The notes under the pieces were generated by a model, which had not been told where the DNA came from, made no database searches, and saw only the letters and a list, made by a program, of their open reading frames with translations. The position numbers and the translations under genes were made by a program. 64,000 nt of DNA. It comes from Pseudophaeobacter sp. EL27 (GTDB taxonomy: Bacteria; Pseudomonadota; Alphaproteobacteria; Rhodobacterales; Rhodobacteraceae). Shown piece by piece: positions 57,082 to 64,000 of the stretch. Each line of letters opens with the position of its first letter. Position 1 is the first letter of the stretch. The stretch is taken from assembly GCF_900313025.1 (NCBI RefSeq), contig NZ_OMPQ01000002.1, positions 1-64,000 on the forward strand, given 5' to 3'.

Positions 57082-58028
57082 TTAGCGACCGACAGCGCAA
57101 CATAGCAATCCCCGCATCTGCTCAACGACAGGGTTCGGTTTCCAGATTGTTGATGTGGTCGCCTTGGTGCCAGATGATGTTTTCCGGTTCCTGATCTTCA
57201 CTTCCTGCTGGCAATGGTTCCAGCGCCACAGTATTTCGATCAGGTATCTTTGAAGATGCTGTCGGCCGAGGCGGTGAAATACACCGATCAATGCGCGCTG
57301 CACTTGAGAGTTCACAGCTTCCACGGTGTTGATATGCGCTCCCTTGGAAGACCACGAATATTGTCGTTTGCCATGGTTGGCAGTGTAGTGAGCTGCGAAA
57401 CTTTGACCGATCTTCCTGTAAGCCAAATTGCTGTCGGACCTGAGGGCCGATGAGGGATCAATCCAGTTTTTCATGATTGGCGTCAGGGTTGCAGCTCGCG
57501 CATTCGGGATCAGCGCCGCCTTTGCCTGCCCATTGCGATCCGCTGCAACCAGCACCATTGGTTTACCTGTGCCCCGGCCTCGTTTGTTCTGCACACCCTT
57601 CTTGAACTTGGGGGCACCACCGACATATGCCTCGTCCACCTCGACAACGCCGTTCAACCTTGCGGAAACAGCCTCGCGGTCATCCATCAATTCCCGGATC
57701 GCATGGCCCATTTTCCACGCTGTCTTTTGGTTCACTCCCAAGATCCGCGCCATAACGACAAAGGAAATTCCTTTGCTGGACTTCAGAACCAGAAAGAATG
57801 CTGCAATCCAGACGCGGAGATCCAGTTTTGTAGCATGCAAAGGAGACTTGTTGTGACAGTGAATTGAAGGCGACATTCCCGCTCCGAGCACTGATAGAGA
57901 CCAGGGCGCGCAGACCGGCGTCGAATTGGTGTTGAGCTAAGGCTCCCACAATGTGGGCAATGGCGACCAGACGGCCAGATCATCGCTTCGAGGAAGATGC
58001 GAGACAGGAGCCCTGCCTGATAGTGCAC
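57082..58028 (-). pseudogene. Frameshifted IS1595-family (ISXO2-like) transposase
   Basis: The N-terminal part is in one frame (58028 leftwards) with zinc ribbon CPHCGS...CSEREC and FTVTT; the rest is in another (to 57082) with SPLHATKLDLRVWIAAFF, VVEVDEAYVGGAPKFKKG, RSDSNLAYRKIG and NTVEAVNSQVQRALIGVFHRLGR. The DDE-type residues are recognisable. One added A at 57847-57854 (ACAACAAG) would join the frames, so a single-base deletion inactivated it. The N-terminus may also be truncated. No terminal inverted repeats or target duplication were established. Confidence 0.85.
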
Positions 58029-58073
58029 CCTTCGCCAGCCGCACGCCTATTTCGTAGCAAGAGGACCTGCCCC

Positions 58074-58107
58074 AAAAAGAAAACCCCCGCCGATTGCTCA
58101 GCGGGGG
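58074..58107 (-). terminator. Intrinsic terminator after rplP
   Basis: Minus-strand stem CCCCCGC/GCGGGGG with a 10-base loop followed by TTTTCTTTTT. It lies between rplP (58134) and the transposase remnant and ends the rplB-rpsS-rplV-rpsC-rplP block. Confidence 0.9.
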
Positions 58108-58133
58108 CTTCAAACTGTTTGCGAGAACCGGGC

Positions 58134-58547
58134 TTACCAGTCTTCGCGAACCACTACGCGGGTTTTCACCGGCAGCTTCATCGCAGCAAGGCGCAGGGCC
58201 TCACGGGCGATGTCGTCGTTGACGCCGTCGATTTCGAACATCACGCGGCCAGGTTTGACCTTGCATGCCCAATAATCCACGGAACCTTTACCCTTACCCA
58301 TACGAACTTCGACGGGCTTGGAGGTCACTGGGGTATCTGGGAAGATACGGATCCAGACACGACCCTGACGTTTCATGTGACGGGTCATGGCACGACGGGC
58401 AGCTTCGATCTGACGCGCGGTTACGCGCTCAGGTGTGGTTGCCTTGAGGCCGTAGGTGCCAAAGTTCAGATCAGAGCCGCCTTTGGCTTCGCCCTTGATC
58501 CGGCCTTTGTGCATCTTGCGGAATTTTGTACGCTTTGGTTGAAGCAT
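58134..58547 (-). CDS. rplP: 50S ribosomal protein L16
   Basis: A 137-residue protein starting [19 protein letters not shown], with [23 protein letters not shown], the L16 signature. It follows rpsC by 11 bp and is the last gene of its block. In most bacteria rpmC follows directly; here 4.4 kb separate them. Confidence 0.99.
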   Translation of the reverse strand: MLQPKRTKFRKMHKGRIKGEAKGGSDLNFGTYGLKATTPERVTARQIEAARRAMTRHMKRQGRVWIRIFPDTPVTSKPVEVRMGKGKGSVDYWACKVKPGRVMFEIDGVNDDIAREALRLAAMKLPVKTRVVVREDW

Positions 58548-58558
58548 CTATTCTCTCC

Positions 58559-59269
58559 TTAGCGACGACCGCCACCAGCACCACGAGGTGCAGGGCCGTC
58601 CTGGAGTTCCTGTGCTTTACGGTCACGTGCCTGAGGATCGTGTTCCATGATCTCGCCTTTGAAGATCCAGGTTTTGATCCCGATGATACCGTAAGGTGTC
58701 ATGGCCTCATTGTGAGCGTAATCGATGTCGGCGCGCAGAGTGTGCAGAGGCACACGACCTTCGCGGTACCATTCGGTACGGGCGATTTCAGCACCACCCA
58801 GACGGCCAGCAACGTTCACCCGGATACCCAGGGCGCCCATGCGCATGGCAGACTGTACGGCACGCTTCATCGCGCGACGGAAGGAAACACGACGTTCCAG
58901 CTGCTGAGCAATGGACTCACCAACCAGCTGCGCGTCCAGCTCGGGCTTGCGAACTTCAACGATGTTGAGGTGCAGTTCCGACTCGGTGATCGCAGCAAGC
59001 TTCTTGCGAAGCACTTCGATGTCAGCGCCTTTTTTGCCGATGATCACGCCAGGACGTGCAGTGTGGATTGTCACACGGCATTTCTTGTGAGGGCGTTCAA
59101 TGATCACACGGGCGATGCCAGCCTGCTTGCACTCTTCCTTGATGAAATCGCGCAGCTTGATGTCTTCCAGCAGCAGATCACCAAAATCTTTGGTGTCGGC
59201 GTACCAGCGGCTGTCCCAGGTGCGGTTGATCTGCAGGCGCATGCCAACCGGATTGACTTTATGTCCCAT
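58559..59269 (-). CDS. rpsC: 30S ribosomal protein S3
   Basis: A 236-residue protein starting [22 protein letters not shown], with KH domain [20 protein letters not shown] and the C-terminal S3 domain. It overlaps rplV by 1 bp. Confidence 0.99.
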   Translation of the reverse strand: MGHKVNPVGMRLQINRTWDSRWYADTKDFGDLLLEDIKLRDFIKEECKQAGIARVIIERPHKKCRVTIHTARPGVIIGKKGADIEVLRKKLAAITESELHLNIVEVRKPELDAQLVGESIAQQLERRVSFRRAMKRAVQSAMRMGALGIRVNVAGRLGGAEIARTEWYREGRVPLHTLRADIDYAHNEAMTPYGIIGIKTWIFKGEIMEHDPQARDRKAQELQDGPAPRGAGGGRR

Positions 59270-59649
59270 TAGGCTTGCTCCTCAACTTGACGCACCTTGA
59301 TGGTGATCTCAGCGAACGGTTTCAAGATCTTGCCGAAACGACCACGCGCCCGTGGACGACCACGCTTGAGGGTCATGTTCTTGCCAACCCAAGCTTCCGC
59401 AACGATCAGCTCGTCAACGTCCAGATTGTGGTTGTTTTCAGCATTGGCAATCGCGGACTGAAGGCATTTCTTCACGTCCTGCGCGACACGCTTGTTCGAG
59501 AAAGTCAGGTCGACCAGAGCCTTGTCGACTTTCTTGCCGCGGATCATTTGCGCAACCAGGTTCAGCTTTTGCGGGGAGGTACGCAGCATGCGAGTTTTCG
59601 CCATTGCTTCGTTGTCTGCCACGCGGCGGGGATTTTGTACCTTACCCAT
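59269..59649 (-). CDS. rplV: 50S ribosomal protein L22
   Basis: A 126-residue protein with [23 protein letters not shown] and the [14 protein letters not shown] loop that lines the exit tunnel. It follows rpsS by 3 bp. An inner ATG at [10 protein letters not shown] may be the true start. Confidence 0.98.
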   Translation of the reverse strand: MGKVQNPRRVADNEAMAKTRMLRTSPQKLNLVAQMIRGKKVDKALVDLTFSNKRVAQDVKKCLQSAIANAENNHNLDVDELIVAEAWVGKNMTLKRGRPRARGRFGKILKPFAEITIKVRQVEEQA

Positions 59650-59652
59650 GAC

Positions 59653-59931
59653 TTACTTCCGCTTCGCTTTTTTGTCAGCGGCGTGGCCATAATAGGTACG
59701 AGTTGGCGAATATTCACCAAACTTCTGACCAATCATGTCTTCCGAGACGTTTACGGGAATATGTTTGTGACCGTTGTACACACCAAAAGTCAGACCCACG
59801 AACTGGGGCAGAATGGTGGAACGACGAGACCAAATCTTGATGACATCATTGCGGCCCGACTCGCGCGCAGCTTCGGCTTTTTTAAGCACGTAGCTGTCGA
59901 CAAAGGGACCTTTCCATACAGAGCGAGACAT
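59653..59931 (-). CDS. rpsS: 30S ribosomal protein S19
   Basis: A 92-residue protein with [20 protein letters not shown] and [30 protein letters not shown], the S19 signature. It follows rplB by 3 bp. Confidence 0.99.
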   Translation of the reverse strand: MSRSVWKGPFVDSYVLKKAEAARESGRNDVIKIWSRRSTILPQFVGLTFGVYNGHKHIPVNVSEDMIGQKFGEYSPTRTYYGHAADKKAKRK

Positions 59932-59934
59932 AAA

Positions 59935-60777
59935 TTAACGCCCCTTCTTCTTGGCGTGACGCGAGCGGACGATCAGCTTTTGCGACGCTTTGTTTTTGTT
60001 ACGGGTGCGCTTACCTTTGGTCGGCTTACCCCATGGGGTTACCGGGTGACGACCACCAGAGGTACGACCTTCACCACCACCGTGTGGGTGGTCGATCGGG
60101 TTCATGACAACACCACGTACCGAAGGGCGGATGCCCTTGTGACGCATGCGGCCCGCTTTACCAAAGTTCTGGTTCGAGTTGTCTGGGTTCGACACAGCAC
60201 CAACGGTTGCCAGGCATTCCTGACGCACCAGACGCAGCTCGCCCGAGGACAGGCGGATCTGAGCGTAGCCACCGTCACGACCAACGAACTGAGCGTAAGT
60301 ACCGGCTGCACGGGCGATCTGGCCGCCTTTGCCGGGCTTCATTTCGATGTTGTGAATGATGGTACCGATCGGCATGCCAGAGAAAGGCATTGTGTTGCCA
60401 GGCTTGATGTCTGCCTTTGCCGAAGCAATGACTTTATCACCAACACCAAGACGCTGAGGCGCCAGGATATAGGCCTGCTCACCATCTTCGTATTTGATCA
60501 GCGCGATAAACGCGGTCCGGTTCGGGTCATACTCGATCCGTTCAACGGTTGCCGCAATATCGAATTTGTTACGTTTGAAATCGACGATACGATAGAGGCG
60601 TTTTGCCCCGCCACCTTTGCGGCGCATCGTAATCCGTCCGGTGTTGTTCCGGCCGCCCTTTTTGGTCAAACCCTCTGTAAGAGATTTAACCGGACGCCCT
60701 TTCCAAAGCTCCGAACGGTCGATCAGAACCAGCCCACGCTGGCCCGGCGTCGTCGGCTTATACGACTTAAGTGCCAT
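59935..60777 (-). CDS. rplB: 50S ribosomal protein L2
   Basis: A 280-residue protein beginning [22 protein letters not shown] and containing [27 protein letters not shown], the peptidyl-transferase loop with its conserved His. It is first in its block; rplW, normally adjacent, is 1.28 kb upstream across a terminator. Confidence 0.99.
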   Translation of the reverse strand: MALKSYKPTTPGQRGLVLIDRSELWKGRPVKSLTEGLTKKGGRNNTGRITMRRKGGGAKRLYRIVDFKRNKFDIAATVERIEYDPNRTAFIALIKYEDGEQAYILAPQRLGVGDKVIASAKADIKPGNTMPFSGMPIGTIIHNIEMKPGKGGQIARAAGTYAQFVGRDGGYAQIRLSSGELRLVRQECLATVGAVSNPDNSNQNFGKAGRMRHKGIRPSVRGVVMNPIDHPHGGGEGRTSGGRHPVTPWGKPTKGKRTRNKNKASQKLIVRSRHAKKKGR

Positions 60778-61170
60778 GCTTTCTGTCTTCCGTTTAGCGT
60801 GCGGACCCTTAGGTTGTTGTCTTTGGACCCGCTATGTGTAAGCCCCCCGTCCGCCTGCCCTCATGGGACAATGACTACTAAGGTGGCCAGTCTTTAGGGC
60901 CCCGAAGGTCCCCAGCTCATCTGTATCCCACAAAGAGTAGGGCCCCAGAACGAATCTGAGGCCAGTAGGATTGGGCGGATGTAGCAGGGTTGGAAGGAGG
61001 TGGCAATACAGTCCTGTTCGAATTCACTGCAAGTGGATGTTCCGATATGAAGTGTCCTGCTGAAAACCTGGCGATTAGAATTTTGCTTCCGCGTCTAGCG
61101 CGCCTGTTGTCCCGCATGATTGGTTACTCCAAACTGGCAGAAACTCTTACAAACCGATTAGAGCCATTCC
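60778..61170. other. Spacer with the presumed rplB promoter
   Basis: A 393-bp gap with no convincing gene separates rplB (leftward) from the divergent immunity-like gene. Because a strong terminator follows rplW, rplB needs a promoter in or near here. No -35/-10 pair stands out. Confidence 0.5.
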
Positions 61171-61857
61171 ATGCAACACGATCCCATTGATCTGTCGACT
61201 ATTCCCAAAACCAGAGCCTTCTTGGAGGAATGGTTTGATTGCGGCAACCTCGTGTCCCAATTACCTGATGCACCTCCACCGCTAAAGCAGGCTTGGACGG
61301 AGTTCGGTTTGCTGTTTCTGGCACATGAAGGGACCCCGCCCTGGCATCACGGCCCATTGGCGACCCAGAACCGCCTTTTGCCTCCCCAAAATGTTATTTC
61401 AAAAAACGGGGCATCGATATTCGCGGTAGAAAACCAACAAGTTTGGGAATGGGCATATGATACTGCAACACCCGTGTTGGACCCAACGGTCCTTCAGAGA
61501 GTTCCATCAGTAGACAGTAAAAACGACTGGATAGACCTTCTGACCTCGCTTTCGAGTTTCTTAGCTGACTTCATTTTGGACGAGGCCATCTTCTTTGCCA
61601 ACGTTGGCCTCCTTCACTTGACGGAGCCTCAGCTTGAAGAGATCTACGAAAGCTGTGTCGTGCCCATAGCAACCCACCCCTTAGGAAGGGGGCTTGGAAA
61701 CTCGGAAATCCAACAACGGCTTAGAGTCAGCCTTGATGGGCAGTACATGCTATGGGATCTCGGCTCGGCGGAGGAGAGCTTTATTGCGAGCGCCTCCAGA
61801 GCGCGCGAGCTGATTGGCCCTCTTCTGATAAAAGCCAGGAACGCACCAGGGATCTAA
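61171..61857 (+). CDS. SUKH-superfamily-like immunity-type protein
   Basis: A 228-residue protein (MQHDPIDLSTIPKTRAFLEEWF). The order PPPLKQAWTEFGLLFL, RLLPPQNVI and SIFAVENQQVWEWAYDT, then an aspartate-rich segment, resembles SMI1/KNR4-like proteins of toxin-immunity loci. I am unsure of the exact family. It is on the opposite strand to the ribosomal genes, and clearly poorer in G and C. No toxin is near. Confidence 0.6.
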   Translation: MQHDPIDLSTIPKTRAFLEEWFDCGNLVSQLPDAPPPLKQAWTEFGLLFLAHEGTPPWHHGPLATQNRLLPPQNVISKNGASIFAVENQQVWEWAYDTATPVLDPTVLQRVPSVDSKNDWIDLLTSLSSFLADFILDEAIFFANVGLLHLTEPQLEEIYESCVVPIATHPLGRGLGNSEIQQRLRVSLDGQYMLWDLGSAEESFIASASRARELIGPLLIKARNAPGI

Positions 61858-61904
61858 GCATCAGAAACCTTATCTCAGAGGTTTCTAAAGGCAAAACAAC
61901 CCAA

Positions 61905-61975
61905 CCGGCCTTAGGCCGGGCAGCGCCCGACCCTCCCCACGGGAGGGCGCTTCGCACCCACCCAGGGTCAGGCGC
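61905..61975. repeat. Palindromic element, copy B, with adjoining small hairpin
   Basis: CCGGCC/GGCCGG at 61905-61919 forms a small hairpin. The main element is 61923-61975: inner stem CCCTCCC/GGGAGGG with loop CAC, outer arms GACCCT (61929-61934) and AGGGTC (61964-61969), plus GCGCC and GGCGC ends. It has the same design as copy A at 42519, with different paired bases. Confidence 0.85.
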
Positions 61976-61998
61976 CACCCTCTCGTTAGCCCCCCAAC

Positions 61999-62025
61999 AA
62001 AAAAAGCCCTCGCTTTCGCGAGGGC
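61999..62025 (-). terminator. Intrinsic terminator after rplW
   Basis: A perfect 8-bp stem GCCCTCGC/GCGAGGGC with tetraloop GAAA on the minus strand, followed by seven T. It ends the rpsJ-rplC-rplD-rplW block before rplB. Confidence 0.95.
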
Positions 62026-62053
62026 CTCTCTATCAGTGCAAAAGAGCCTAATC

Positions 62054-62350
62054 TCAGAGTCCGGTGGACACGTCGATTGTGTTGCCCTCTTCGAGCGTCA
62101 CATAGGCTTTTTTCACGTCCTTGCGACGGCCGATCTGGCCGCGGAACCGCTTTTGCTTACCCTTGGTGATGGTGGTGTTGACCGCCTTCACTTTTACACC
62201 AAAGAGGCTTTCAACAGCTTCTTTGATCTGGGGTTTGTTGCTGTCGATCGCAACTTCAAAAACAACCGCACCGTTTTCGGATGCCATGGTGGTTTTCTCG
62301 GTGATGATCGGCTTGCGGATCACGTCGTAGTGTTCTGCTTTAGCGTTCAT
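62054..62350 (-). CDS. rplW: 50S ribosomal protein L23
   Basis: A 98-residue protein with [23 protein letters not shown] and [19 protein letters not shown], the L23 signature at the tunnel exit. Its ATG overlaps rplD by 4 bp. It is last in its block. Confidence 0.98.
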   Translation of the reverse strand: MNAKAEHYDVIRKPIITEKTTMASENGAVVFEVAIDSNKPQIKEAVESLFGVKVKAVNTTITKGKQKRFRGQIGRRKDVKKAYVTLEEGNTIDVSTGL

Positions 62351-62964
62351 TTCAAACGAGCCTCCAGTGCTTCGAGACCAGCCTTGGTGATAACCAGGGT
62401 GTCACGCTTCAGGATGTCGTAAACGTTCGCACCCATTGTTGGCAGGATATCCAGACCTTCAATGTTGCGCGAGGCTTTCAGGAAGCCTTCGTTTACTTCG
62501 GCACCGTCGATGACCAGCGCGCGTTTCCAGCCCAGGTTTGCAACCTGTTTGGCCAGAGCACCGGTTTTGCCTTCGGCAGCAGCGTCAGAGATCACCACCA
62601 GTTCGCCGGCTTTTGCCTTCGCGGAGAGTGCGTGACGCAGACCCAGCTTGCGGAACTTTTTGGTCAGCTCGTGGCCGTGCGAACGCACAACGGGGCCTTT
62701 GTAGATACCACCACCGCGGAAGATCGGAGCAGAACGTGCGCCGTGGCGTGCGCCGCCGGTGCCTTTCTGACGATAGATCTTCTTGGTCGAGTATTTGACT
62801 TCCGAACGGGTCTTTACCTTGTGGGTACCGGCCTGTGCGTTGTTACGCTGCCAGCGGACCACACGGTGCAGAATGTCCGCACGTGGCTCCAGACCAAAGA
62901 GGTCAGCGTTCAGCTCGATGTCGCCAGCTTTGCTGCCGTCGAGATTCATCACATCAAGTTTCAT
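62347..62964 (-). CDS. rplD: 50S ribosomal protein L4
   Basis: A 205-residue protein with the L4 loop [29 protein letters not shown]. It may also control its operon in some bacteria. It overlaps rplC and rplW by 4 bp each. Confidence 0.98.
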   Translation of the reverse strand: MKLDVMNLDGSKAGDIELNADLFGLEPRADILHRVVRWQRNNAQAGTHKVKTRSEVKYSTKKIYRQKGTGGARHGARSAPIFRGGGIYKGPVVRSHGHELTKKFRKLGLRHALSAKAKAGELVVISDAAAEGKTGALAKQVANLGWKRALVIDGAEVNEGFLKASRNIEGLDILPTMGANVYDILKRDTLVITKAGLEALEARLK

Positions 62965-63671
62965 GCTTCACCACCTTCCGCAGGGGCTTCGCTCGCAGCG
63001 GCTTTGATACCGGCTGGGAAGGGAAGACCTTCAGGAGCTTTCTTCTTCACGGCATCCTTGACGGTGACCCAGCCAGATTTTGGACCAGGTACGGCGCCTT
63101 TGATGAAGACCAGACCACGGTCGGCGTCAGTTTTGACGACTTCCAGGTTCTGAGTGGTTACGCGGGCGGCGCCCATGTGACCAGCCATCTTCTTGCCTTT
63201 GAAAACCTTACCGGGATCCTGACACTGGCCGGTGGAACCGTGCGAACGGTGCGAAATCGAAACACCGTGTGTCGCGCGCAGACCACCAAAGTTCCAGCGC
63301 TTCATCGCACCGGCAAAACCTTTACCGATCGATGTGCCGGTCACGTCAACTTTCTGACCTTCCAGGAAGTGCTCGGCCGAGATTTCGGCGCCAACTTCGA
63401 TGAGCGCATCAGCAGGCACGCGGAATTCCACGAGCTTACGCTTGGGCTCTACCTTGGAGGCCGCGAAGTGACCACGCATCGCCTTGGAGACGCGCTTAAC
63501 CTTTGCGGAACCCGCACCGAGCTGAACAGCTGTGTAGCCGTCCTTGTCATCGGTACGCTGAGACACGACCTGCAGCCCGTCCAGGTGAAGAACGGTCACA
63601 GGGATCTGCTGACCATCTTCCATGAACAAACGTGTCATGCCGACTTTTTTTGCAATAATACCAGAGCGCAT
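62961..63671 (-). CDS. rplC: 50S ribosomal protein L3
   Basis: A 236-residue protein starting [20 protein letters not shown], with [40 protein letters not shown], the L3 signature. An Ala/Glu-rich tail follows. Its start is 18 bp after rpsJ. Confidence 0.99.
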   Translation of the reverse strand: MRSGIIAKKVGMTRLFMEDGQQIPVTVLHLDGLQVVSQRTDDKDGYTAVQLGAGSAKVKRVSKAMRGHFAASKVEPKRKLVEFRVPADALIEVGAEISAEHFLEGQKVDVTGTSIGKGFAGAMKRWNFGGLRATHGVSISHRSHGSTGQCQDPGKVFKGKKMAGHMGAARVTTQNLEVVKTDADRGLVFIKGAVPGPKSGWVTVKDAVKKKAPEGLPFPAGIKAAASEAPAEGGEA

Positions 63672-63689
63672 TATTTATACCCTCCGTTC

Positions 63690-64000
63690 TTAAGATTGCA
63701 GCTTGATCTCGACGTCCACACCAGCGGCCAGGTCGAGCTTCATCAGCGCGTCCACGGTCTGGGGGGTCGGATCAACGATGTCGAGCATACGCTTGTGCGT
63801 ACGGATCTCGAACTGGTCACGAGATTTCTTGTCAACGTGGGGACCACGCAGAACGGTGAATTTCTCGATCTTGTTTGGCAGTGGGATCGGGCCGCGAACA
63901 GTCGCGCCGGTCCGCTTGGCAGTGTTGACGATCTCTTGTGTGCTGGCGTCCAGTACACGATAGTCAAATGCCTTGAGCCGAATACGGATATTTTGGCTTT
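63690..64000 (-). CDS. rpsJ: 30S ribosomal protein S10 (N-terminus outside the window)
   Basis: Reading leftwards from the window edge the frame gives [20 protein letters not shown] and ends [13 protein letters not shown] before TAA at 63690. It is S10 (also NusE), lacking only its first few residues. It is the first gene of the block seen here. Confidence 0.97.
   Translation of the reverse strand, partial: SQNIRIRLKAFDYRVLDASTQEIVNTAKRTGATVRGPIPLPNKIEKFTVLRGPHVDKKSRDQFEIRTHKRMLDIVDPTPQTVDALMKLDLAAGVDVEIKLQS

Noticed and set aside
57000-58075. Terminal inverted repeats and target duplication of the IS
   Set aside because: Both flanks contain GC-rich strings with partial likeness, but no convincing inverted pair or direct repeat could be fixed by eye, so the IS ends are left undefined.
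59275-60897. 540-codon plus-strand frame opposite rplV, rpsS and rplB
   Set aside because: It runs across three certain ribosomal genes and their gaps, so it cannot be a conserved protein.

Overview
The window is chromosomal DNA of a marine alphaproteobacterium of the Roseobacter group (Rhodobacterales; a Ruegeria/Phaeobacter-like relative is my best guess). This is inferred from protein style and gene order: the general amino acid transporter aapJQMP, an ATP12 chaperone, rpmH-rnpA-yidD and yidC-MOSC-engB-argB neighbourhoods, a DUF1127 protein, and an alpha operon lacking rpsD. No database was consulted.

Region by region. 1-746: the tail of an unidentified gene, a 22-bp tandem repeat and otherwise empty sequence. 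747-8258: a glycosyltransferase, then a very large (about 1069 aa) cytoplasmic reductive dehalogenase fused to its own FMN/NAD/[2Fe-2S] reductase, a divergent LuxR-type regulator, and the 5-oxoprolinase genes pxpB-pxpC-pxpA. 8472-15881: a soluble PAS chemoreceptor, a cysteine-less glutaredoxin-like protein, a metallo-beta-lactamase-fold protein with a damaged metal motif, two identical tRNA-Arg(ACG) genes, an orphan histidine kinase, a flavin disulfide reductase and a TVP38-type membrane protein. 16224-24902: rpmH, rnpA, yidD, ttcA, an EAL protein, yidC, MOSC, engB, DUF2946 and PepSY genes. 25098-28849: a frameshifted gene with a G10 tract, a small lipoprotein, an SDR, argB, an Fe-S protein and a SixA-like phosphatase. 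28958-41755: aapJQMP, ATP12, a HAD phosphatase, a pseudouridine synthase, crcB, a serine hydrolase, rarA, a DegP-type protease, and DAHP synthase preceded by a leader peptide rich in Trp/Phe/Tyr and a terminator.

42651-64000 is the S10-spc-alpha ribosomal supercluster, all on the minus strand. It is cut into five blocks, each ending in a recognisable intrinsic terminator: rpsJ-rplC-rplD-rplW; rplB-rpsS-rplV-rpsC-rplP; rpmC-rpsQ-rplN-rplX-rplE-rpsN-rpsH-rplF-rplR-rpsE-rpmD; rplO-secY-adk; and rpsM-rpsK-rpoA-rplQ. The gaps carry accessory genes: a 4.4-kb island with lipoproteins, an oxygenase, a DM13 protein and a broken IS1595-type transposase; a DUF1127 gene; a secreted protein; and an opposite-strand immunity-like gene. 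A second immunity-like gene lies just past the rplQ end.

The items most worth attention are the self-sufficient reductive dehalogenase with a vestigial duplicated half, the aromatic attenuator in front of DAHP synthase, and a palindromic element present twice with compensatory base changes, each copy directly downstream of a SUKH/SMI1-like orphan immunity gene.
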